The notes below the pieces were generated by a model. The model was not told the DNA's origin and did no database searches. It saw only the letters and a list, made by a program, of their open reading frames with translations. The position numbers were made by a program, and so were the translations under genes. From positions 36,456,001 through 36,520,000 of the forward strand of contig OZ231126.1 of the NCBI GenBank assembly GCA_965153355.1: a DNA stretch of 64,000 bases, in the 5' to 3' direction. Origin of the DNA: Flaccisagitta enflata. Its lineage: Eukaryota > Chaetognatha > Sagittoidea > Aphragmophora. This document shows, piece by piece, positions 54,618-64,000 of the stretch (within the stretch, counting starts at the first letter, position 1; every line of letters starts with the position of its first letter).

Positions 54618-54618
<1 letters not shown>

Positions 54619-55965
54619 AACATCATTTTTCCCTCCCATTAACAGTTAAATGAGGCGAAAGACGATGGCTGTAGTGAATGACTTTCAATTTTACCATTCA
54701 TCAAAACGAATTGAGGGTTTTTAAGTGAGGAGTTTGGGATTTTAACAGGTTGATCGTTTTAATTTTCCATGTTCTACCACTCGGCTAAAAAAAAAGACGC
54801 ACCTGATAGATAAAACATGTTTAAAAATTGATTTTAACTATTTTTAAAGTAGACATTATAAAAGATTTTCGAAAAATCTTTCAATCTGGGCCAATCCCAG
54901 CTCTGTATCTCAAACGGTTTAGAAGCTAGAGCCCTAACAAAGAGAAGCACTAATTTGCTAAAATGTATATTTATATAGGGATTGCAAACCTGAAATGAGC
55001 AATGTTTTCATTCAAAACAAAGCCATTTCTAAACAAAAAAAGATAGCAATACCAGATAGGCGCCAAATGAACAACAAAGACCTTTAAAAGGCTCTCAGAT
55101 GACCTAAGATTTTTATAAGTTATTCTAAGATTCATATCTAATTTTATTCATCCAAAAGTGCGTCTGTTTTTTAGTCGTATGGTATACTAAGTGCCTCTTC
55201 GGTTGTATGGTGGGTTCACGTATTTTTCATAGATATGTTTTCAGTGTATTGAAACGGATCAGTTGTCCTTTAAATCATAGAAAAAAAAAACGAATGGACG
55301 GAAGGGCGGGAAAACGGAAGGACAGAAGGACAGGCGGACAGACGGACAGATAGAGGGATTGATGGAGGGATGGATGAAGGGATGGATATACAGACGGACG
55401 GACAGTCATACAGATAAACAGACCAATGCATGGATGGACGGACGGGCAGACAGCCGGATGGACTAAGTACCACATACTACACATACCACTAGTTTACCTA
55501 TACGCATTTTTATCCGCCACCTCTACCGGAAGTGACAGATGAGACGCAAAAACGTATTTGGCGCCAAAATGAGTTTCCCTTTGGCGTTTTTCAGGTTTAT
55601 CACTTGGCAATGAAGGAGTAGTAAGATTTAGGAAATTCATAGTGGATTTTCTGTGATCATTTTGAAAATTTCATAAAAAAATTTCCAGAACTTTGTTACT
55701 GGCATAAAAAGATTATTTTCACTTCTTATTTCTATTTTTTCTATATTTTCATCAGTTTTCTTATTCATATTTCATGATTCACTTTTCATTTTTTACTTTT
55801 TAATTTTCATTTTTCACTGTTCACTGTTCACTTTTGACTTTTTACTTTTGACTTTTTTTTTTACTTCTTATTTTTCACTTTTTATTTATTTATTTTTTTA
55901 TGTTTTATGTTTCATTATTTGTTTTTTCATTTTTATATTTCACTCATTACCTTTTATTAATTTTT

Positions 55966-56138
55966 AGTTGCGTGCTACGCGACTCTACACTCCGCTTTGT
56001 CAGTCCGTCACACTTTACTTGTTTCAGGTTTTTGGGTTTTTTAGCCTCACCGCTCCTGCCCAAATGACCTGGTGACCTCAACTACGGCCCCTGCCCACCC
56101 GCACGCAACTGGGCTACCCGTGTATCCGGCCTTGTTTT
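55966..56138 (+). repeat. Hairpin-ended dispersed repeat, copy 11
   Basis: AGTTGCGTGCTACGCGACTC to CCGTGTATCCGGCCTTGTTTT, with TGCCCACCCGCACGCAACTG. A (CACTTTTT)-type AT-rich run precedes it (55690-55960). Confidence 0.85.
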
Positions 56139-56204
56139 CTTTCCAATGTACCATACTTTTAAAAAATCTGTTGTCTTTTTTTTTTTATGTCTTTAATTTA
56201 TATT

Positions 56205-56525
56205 CAGGCCTGTATATTCTTGAGTTTTCCCCCCCCCCCGGTGGGGGGGGAGAAAAAATCAAAGGGTCTGGAGATGGGGAAGGAAATCTAAGGGGGAAAA
56301 AAGAGAAAAAAAGGAAATTTGGGGAAAATATATCTTTTTACAGTACCAAATCATAAAACTCAATCAGTAGAACACAATTTAACACTATTTAAACCTTAAC
56401 TACATAGTTTTATTGCTATATGGGGAAGAAAATCATGGATATAAAAACGCGATGCGACGCGTCGCGGGGAAGAAAATCAAAGGCAGGGGGGGGAAAAAAA
56501 TCAAAAGCGACTCAAGAATATACAC
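56205..56525. repeat. Inverted-type repeat with poly-C/G hairpin
   Basis: CAGGCCTGTATATTCTTGAG, CCCCCC..GGTGGGGGGG hairpin, AAATCAAAGGGTCTGGAGAT, then CAAAGGCAGGGGGGGG and CTCAAGAATATAC at the far end. Related fragments are at 33290-33570 and 2255-2320. Confidence 0.6.
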
Positions 56526-56743
56526 CCCTGTTTATATTTAATGTTTTTACTCATATTTTGTTAATCAAATTCTTTGAAATTATTTCATTAACTATATTTC
56601 ATAATTATTTATATTTTTCACCAGTTGATTTATTTTGATAAAATAGAAAATAAAGTAAAATAAATGATCGATGATTCTCCCTCATGCTTGTATTAGGATT
56701 GTGTCATTTCAAAAGAAATGCTGGAATGAGTCTGTTTGTGAGT

Positions 56744-56744
<1 letters not shown>

Positions 56745-56827
<83 letters not shown>
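56745..56827. repeat. (CT)n microsatellite
   Basis: 83 bp. Confidence 0.95.
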
Positions 56828-56828
<1 letters not shown>

Positions 56829-56880
56829 ACAACAAAGAAAGAATATCAAAGGACCCATAGACGAGAGTGAGTGGCAAGAA

Positions 56881-57048
56881 ACAAGGCCGGATACACGGCA
56901 ATCCAGTCGCGGACGGGTGGGCAGGAACAGTAATGTGAAAACAGCTCGAAATTCAGAAATGTGACGTACCAACGGACTGACCAACCTTCCGACCTACCGA
57001 CCTACCGACTGACACGGCAAGGTGTAGAGTCGCGTGTCCGCGACTAAA
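56881..57048 (-). repeat. Hairpin-ended dispersed repeat, copy 12
   Basis: ACAAGGCCGGATACACGGCA, AGTCGCGGACGGGTGGGCAG, ending GAGTCGCGTGTCCGCGACTA, aaaa. Confidence 0.85.
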
Positions 57049-57129
57049 AATCAAATGGCCAATCATATTTTTATGAATTGACCTTTACTAATTGTCCCTT
57101 ATTCTGTTCAAGTCTTGATCTTGGTCTAG

Positions 57130-57492
<363 letters not shown>

Positions 57493-57619
57493 GTAACAAA
57501 ACAGAGATATCATGTCGATGGCTATGCTCTTAATGATCTTAATCCATAACTAGAAAATAGGAACAAAATTTCTATTTTCTTTTCTTATATTGACAAAAAG
57601 CAAAGGAGAACATTTGAAT

Positions 57620-57809
57620 GAAACAAGGCCGGATACACGGCTACCTTAGTCGCGTGCGGGTGGGCAGGGGCAGTATTTGAGTTACTAAAGCACTTGGGCA
57701 AGTGCAGTGAGGCCAAAGACCGCAAAAACCAACCAACCAACCAACCGACCGACCAACCAACTGATGGACGGACAAAGCGGGGTGTAGTGTCGCGTAGCAC
57801 GCGACTAAA
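57620..57809 (-). repeat. Hairpin-ended dispersed repeat, copy 13
   Basis: ACAAGGCCGGATACACGGCT, TAGTCGCGTGCGGGTGGGCA, CCAACCAACCGACC, ending GTGTCGCGTAGCACGCGACT, aaaa. Confidence 0.85.
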
Positions 57810-58783
57810 AACACCACCATTCTTTGCTCAAGTATTTTCCTAAAGAGTCAACGATGCATCACAGGCACTGGGAAACTCATTTCATCTTAAAAAATAGTAG
57901 TAATTGTAATACTACAAAAAAACGTTAAAACGCGTTTTTTAGGCTAAAAACTCCACTTATACGCAACCCACTATGCATATTATCTCAATTATACTTCCGT
58001 TATATGCCACTAGATGATTTTGTTTGAAACTCCAAACTCTACATACCACATACTAGTTGTTCAGTTGACGCATCTAAAAATCGCAGTTATCAACGGTTGT
58101 AACTTAGAAGAATTAACGGATTTTGAAGTCGGTCTGCGCTTAATTTGGATCAGCATAATTCATATTATGACATCATGAACCATATCTTGACACTCGTTCC
58201 ATCACTTATTTGCACCGTTTTTTTCTATGAAATTATCCATTCTTAAAAAAAAATCTGTTTTGAAATGTGCCATGTGAGCCCATTCATACTATATTAGAGA
58301 ATCAGTCCTCAAATTGCATGCTTGGTACAGTAAAATGGTCTTAATATTGCAAAATTTTCATGGAAAATCTTAGAAAACAGTGAGAATTGTTTTAAAGAGG
58401 TATCTTTACTGCGTTATTACCGACACGGTTTTTTTAATATGATCAAATTTTTTTTTGAGGGGCTGTTCATATCTATCTGATACTAATATAAAACTTTTTT
58501 ACCACATCATTTTTAGCATTTTGGATGTTTTTATCCGGTTCCTTTTAAAAAATGTCAGCTGACAATTGAATTTCCTAAAAGAGGATATTTTATTTTAAAA
58601 AATTCATTTGGTGCACTTCCTATTGGTGTAAAGCCATGAAATTTGAATGGTAGTCAAAGGAAGCACTAAACCTTTAGCAATCAAAATTTTGTAACATTCG
58701 GTTGATTTAAAGTATCAATTTTGTGAGTTTTTCTATTCCAAATTATAAAATTTGAAATCTTTGAAAAAAACATTTTTCATCCC

Positions 58784-58921
58784 CTAAATAACAAATCTTG
58801 AACATAGATGAATTTTTTGCATTTTTAAAAACATCAGACCCGAGATAATGTAATTTACTATCGTCTGATGTTTTTGGTTTTTCCAATTTTTCAATTTCTA
58901 TGCAAATTTGTTATTTAGGGT
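58784..58921. repeat. Small inverted-repeat element
   Basis: CCCTAAATAACAAATCT..AAAACATCAGAC and GTCTGATGTTTTTGG..GCAAATTTGTTATTTAGGG. 57850-58780 and 58930-60270 show nothing else that I can name. Confidence 0.7.
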
Positions 58922-60277
58922 GCACCTATGTCAGATTCAACGGAAATGTAAAAAAAACAATTTTTTGTTTAAAGTTTAAAATGGGGCACTTCCTGTTAAG
59001 GAAAAGTCATGAAATTTTTATGGAAGTTAAATGAAGCACCAAACCACCTGCATGTCAATTTTCATTATGATCAGACAATTTTTAGTATCTATTTCAAAAA
59101 TTTTTTAATATCAATTTATGAAATTTGTAAAATTGGTCATTTTAAAGGAAAACTCACTTTCTTTTTTGTTTGATGAGATTTTGCATTAATTTTTTCTGTT
59201 AACTACCCCAAGTGACATGTACTATCAGGTGAATCATTTATTTTTGGTAAAAACAATGAGAATTTTTTTGCTCCTAGCGAAACTGTAGTGTCACGATAAT
59301 TTTCATTGTGTCTTATGGTCGTTTATGTGATGTTCATTTTGGGTCATTTTCATTCATTTTCGGTCATATTCGCACTTAAGATTCAGTAGGCAGACGATCA
59401 AAATGATTAAATAATGTTGCCCACGCGTAGGTTCGAATTGCAAGTCCACGCATACATAACATTGCGTTCTAATTGGAGAAGAAAACATGAAATGTTGAGA
59501 AACAGGAATCGGGATCTTACACTTTTAAAATTATCACCACCTTTCTCACAAGGAAAACCAATTGAATAACAACTGAATGTTTTGTTACGCACATAGACGT
59601 AACGTCGTTTGTGGCGAAAAATTTCCGGCACTTCCTTGAAAATAATAGTTGAGTACACATTCGGCATATTTCTGGTTTTAATGTTTCCTTTAGTACTTTT
59701 TTTTTGTATTGTATCACGAGAGAGTATCTTTTTGGTTTGTGGTTTGGATTTTTTTTTCCTCCCATTCGCCCTTCAAAAACTTTCATGCGCAGTTTTGATG
59801 TTTCTATTTTTTCGAGTTGGAGAGTGATCGAAAAGTAGATCAATTTCATCATGTCAGGGTCAGTGAAGATCCCCTCTCATTCTATTTATTCTTTCTCAAT
59901 TTCATTCTGTCTTGTCTTCATTCTTGTATTCTTTCTCAATTTTATTCTGTCTTGTCTTCATTCTATCTCTCTTTTATTCCTTTATTCGTTTTTATTACTT
60001 TATTTTTCTTTCTATCTCTATCTTTATCTGTCTGTCAGTGTCTTTCTGTCTGTCTTTGTCTGTCGGTTTCTTTGTCTCTGTCTTTCTTTCTTTCTCTGTC
60101 TATCTTTGTAAGTCTCTCTGTCTGCCTGTCTGTCTGTTTCCACCTGTCTCTCTTTGTCGGTCTGTCTTTGTCCATCTGTGCCTCTGTATCTCTGTCTCCC
60201 TGTGTGTCTCTCACTTGCTCGATTGTATCGTCCGATCTGAAATTGAAATTTGTTGCGTCAAACTAAAGGTGGGAGAG

Positions 60278-60380
<103 letters not shown>

Positions 60381-60628
60381 CTTGGTCGGTCGGATTACTT
60401 ACAAGTACATAATTGAACCGCAACCCAGATATCTGTTCATCTGCTCATCTTTTAATTGATCGTTAAGAAAAACAAGGGTTGCTCTTCATCATGCTCTTTA
60501 TCGACGGTTCCCTTTCATATGATCTCCGACCAGCAGCTTGTATCATTTTCATTGATCCTTGTCTATTTAATGCTAGCTATTTAAAAAAAATGCTAGCTAT
60601 AAAGTAGCTTCCACGTTCGAGGGGATGT

Positions 60629-60791
60629 TCGGGTACACTTTTCATTTTTTATAAGAACCTAGTTTACAAGAACATCAAGCCTTGAAATTGCTTGAAAATT
60701 AAGAACATTGTAGTTATTTCACTAGTAGGTATCTCTATCTCTTTTGAAGGCTTCAGAAAAAAAAGACGTTCTTATAAAAAATAAAAAGTGT
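60629..60791. repeat. Small inverted-repeat element
   Basis: TACACTTTTCATTTTTTATAAGAAC and GTTCTTATAAAAAATAAAAAGTGTA-type ends, about 163 bp. Confidence 0.75.
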
Positions 60792-60983
60792 ATCTGAAGG
60801 CTCAGGAGGCCCATCTCAAACATGCATACCTAAACGTAATTACCCTTCGATATCGTTGAATTGGAAGCGCGCTTACATAAAGTTATATTTGAGATTTTCA
60901 TTTCAATGCAACATCGCATCTCTTTGAAAAGGTGTGTCTTTCCGTCAGTCCGTTACGCCTCTTCGAAAAGTAAGCGGAAAACG

Positions 60984-62868
60984 GGTACGGTCTAGTAGGC
61001 CTAAGATACTTAGTCCTAGGGTTTTACAGTCCTAGGGTCTAACTGTCCTAAGGTCTAGTAGTCCTAGAGTCTATCAGTACTAGGGTTTACTAGTCCTAAT
61101 AACAAGGTTGACTAGTCCTAAAGGGAATAAATAAGGAGGGTCTGATAGTCCTAAAGTAAAGGTTTTTCAGTACTAAGGTCCAGTAGTCCTAGGGTCGACT
61201 AGTCCTAAGGGAGGAGGTCTACTAGTCCTAACTGATAGCTGATATACACCCACGTGGTTGAGTGATCCCAGGGCAAGCCCGTCCCTTTTTGAAAAGGGTC
61301 TAGTAGTCCTAAAGCAAATGCAACTCTTTATATTTAGGACTAGTAGACCCTGTCACAGGGTTTACTAGTCCAAAAAAAGTAAAAGGCAAATCAAGTATTT
61401 AGGACTAGTAGACCCTGTCACAGGGTTTACTAGTCCTAAATTAAAGAGTATCTGCTTGAGAGTTGATCACATTATTAGGACTAATAGACCTTGGCTAAGG
61501 GTTTATTAGTCCTAATCAAAAAAGGACAAATCAAGCATTTAGGACTAGTAGACCCTGTAACAAGGTTTACTAGTCCTAAAAAGTCAATGGACAAAACAAT
61601 ATAGGTGTATATATCGTGCCAATATCATTGGTCCAACTTCTTGAAAATGAATGAATATTATATGAATTAATTAAATAGATACACGTATAGTGTTTTATCC
61701 ATTGACTGAAAATTGAAGATATCCTGCTTGTAAATCTATCTCATTATTAGGATTAATAGACCCTGGCTAAGGGTTTGTTAATCCTACTCAAGAAAGGGCA
61801 GATCAAATATTTAGGTCTAGTAGACCCTGTGACAGGGTTTACTAGTCCTAAATAAGAAAGGGAAAAATCAAATATTTAAGACTAGTAGACCCTGTCACAG
61901 GGTTTACTAGTCCTAAATAAGTAAAAAGCAAATCAAGTATTTAGGACTAGTAGACCTTGTTACAGGGTTTACTAGTCCTAAATTTAAGATTTTGTACTTG
62001 TAAGTCAATCTCATTTTTAGGACTAGTAGACCCTAGTTATTGGTTTGTTAGTCCTAATTAAAAAAGGGTGACTCAAATATTAAAGACTAGTACACTCTGT
62101 TTCAGGGTTTACTACTCCTAAACAATCAATGAACAAAATATTAAGTATGTATATCATACTATTACATCAGATCTAAATTCTTGAAAATCAACAAATTATC
62201 ATATGCAATGATTAATGGTTGAGATTACAGTTGGCTGTAAACTGATAAATCAAAATGTTAATGCAGGCTATAACTAACAACTGGATGTGCTTACATTACA
62301 GTTAGCTTTAACACTTTTTATAAAATTACAGTACGCTGTAATTCAAATCCCCGGTTTTTTCATACATTATCTTATTCTTTTTCAAGAAATAAAATCAAAG
62401 CTAATGTTATGATAAATACATCTATAATGTTCTGTCCATTGACTGTAAATTGAAGATTTGGTTATTAGGACTAGTAGGCCTTTTTTAGGACTTACCATGT
62501 CAGTTATTCAACTAGATATTTGATGTCATCGTTTTTCTTTAGGACTAGTAAACCCTTGCACAACAAATATTCAGTGTCAGCCAGCATAACTTTTACCTTT
62601 AGGACTATAAAACCCTCCTCTTAGGACTAGAGGACCCACTCATTTGTTTAGGACTAGTAGACCTTAGAACTAATAGACCCTTTATCCTAGTTGCTTTTAG
62701 GACTTATAGACCCCAATCTTAGGACTATCTGACCCTCCTATGTCAAGTGCTGTAGGACTAGTAAACCCTAGGACTAAAAAACCTTAGGACTAATTAATCT
62801 TAGGACTAGTAGACCCTAGGACTAACGGGTCTTAGTACCAAGTATCTTAGGACTAATAGGAGGTTCCC
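60984..62868. mobile_element. 1.9-kb foldback element with palindrome array
   Basis: The outer arms are tandem GGTCTACTAGTCCTA units (about 60984-61320) and their inverse TAGGACTAGTAGACC (about 62460-62868). Both outer ends carry CCTAAGATACTT in inverse orientation. The centre holds ten palindromes of about 43 bp. CGGAAAACG lies outside both ends (60975-60983 and 62869-62877), a possible 9-bp TSD. No ORF. Confidence 0.75.
61330..62122. repeat. Array of ten ACTAGT-containing palindromes
   Basis: Palindromes start at about 61331, 61399, 61474, 61538, 61746, 61810, 61875, 61940, 62015 and 62078. Each reads TTTAGGACTAGTAGACCCTG then mirror CAGGGTTTACTAGTCCTAAA, with loop CCCTGTCACAGGG. Spacing is about 65 bp within clusters, and there is a higher-order repeat of about 540 bp (61440 against 61980). 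Confidence 0.85.
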
Positions 62869-63032
62869 CGGAAAACGCATCGAGATTCTCGATCCTGATC
62901 GGGCCTCTTCTACCTTCCATAGAGAGTATTAGATCAAAGTTTATTGTCTGTTGGTCGTTGGTTGGTTGGTTAGTCGGTAACGCAAACGTTTGACAATCCA
63001 CACGACGCACCTATTGGCCTACTTGGCCTGGT

Positions 63033-63236
63033 TTAGTAGCGTGCCACGCATCTTTATAAGCCACTTTTTGGTTGGTCCATCAGTCGGTGGGTCTGTCTAT
63101 CGTTCCTATTTGTCATTTCTTCGCATTTTGGGCGTGGCCGCTTCTGCCAAAGTGCCTAAATAGCCCCCTAAATTACTGCCCCTGTCCACCTAGCACCTGC
63201 ACGCGACTAAGGTTACTCTGTATCCGGCCTTTTTTT
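63033..63236 (+). repeat. Hairpin-ended dispersed repeat, diverged copy
   Basis: TAGTAGCGTGCCACGCATCT, TGCCCCTGTCCACC, CACGCGACTAAGGTTACTCT, GTATCCGGCCTTTTTT. Confidence 0.7.
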
Positions 63237-63532
63237 CTACTTCGCGCTCGCTTGCCACTGAATACATATTGATCGTACTTACGTAATATGTATCCATTTA
63301 TGCGTTACCAAAGGTTTCAGAGACCAGTGCCCCTGTGGCTCGGCCCTGACTGCCCCTGACCGCCCCTGACCATCATCTAACCCATCTAACGTCAAATCAC
63401 CGGTGTTCTTCTTTCTGTTTACGTCTTTACAAAAATTCTGAAGATGTCGTTTGTACGAGAAATGTCTCATTTCCAAAAGAGCATCGGTTGACGGGGTCTA
63501 AACTCGACTCTTCTTTGACAAAGAACCTTGTT

Positions 63533-64000
<468 letters not shown>

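Noticed and set aside
59407-59852. Overlapping minus-strand ORFs (86 and 111 codons)
   Set aside because: AT-rich, no conserved domain, the two frames overlap each other and no exon-like boundaries were found.
61330-62122. Regular repeats with spacers resembling a CRISPR array
   Set aside because: Spacers are short, similar and unequal, the repeats are full palindromes, no cas genes are present and the DNA is animal nuclear DNA.

Overview
This is nuclear DNA of an animal, probably a marine invertebrate (the species is not identifiable from the window). Reasons: spliced genes with GT/AG introns and consistent phases, a doublecortin-like kinase (an animal gene family), Pol III-type tRNA genes, a reverse-transcriptase relic, several classes of TIR elements, and a very heavy load of (GA)n, (GT)n, (GTT)n and (GAAA)n microsatellites. 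No prokaryotic organisation is present.

Layout. 1-1110: a tandem array of tRNA-Pro(CGG) genes and decayed copies, period about 150 bp, plus strand. 2424-17008, minus strand: nine phase-compatible exons of a protein that I recognise as a homologue of the uncharacterised vertebrate protein KIAA2012. It starts at 17008 and probably runs off the left edge, because the last visible exon ends in a GTGAGT donor. 8893-10035: a reverse-transcriptase ORF relic (Penelope-like by motifs) in one of its introns. 22042-49172, minus strand: a complete doublecortin-like kinase (DCLK) gene with 17 coding exons and 1179 codons, carrying two DCX domains, a long Ser/Thr/Gln-rich linker and a C-terminal protein kinase domain with all catalytic motifs. 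49200-64000: no gene recognised. This part holds a CpG-rich upstream patch, microsatellites, copies of a palindrome-ended dispersed repeat, and a remarkable 1.9 kb foldback element with an internal array of palindromes (60984-62868).

How the genes relate. The two protein genes are on the same strand, DCLK upstream, about 5 kb apart. All exon junctions below were predicted by hand from splice signals, phase and similarity; every DCLK junction keeps frame and the coding total is divisible by three. DCLK proteins bind and stabilise microtubules through their DCX domains and phosphorylate through the kinase domain. KIAA2012 has no established function, so I infer no joint pathway.

Most of the remaining sequence is repeats: TA-, TTAA- and 9-bp-TSD inverted-repeat elements, one family with more than a dozen copies ending in a GTCGCG..CGCGAC hairpin, one palindromic family built of 'GGCCTGAGAGGGCAGATTTCA'-like units, and microsatellites that sit immediately beside splice sites.
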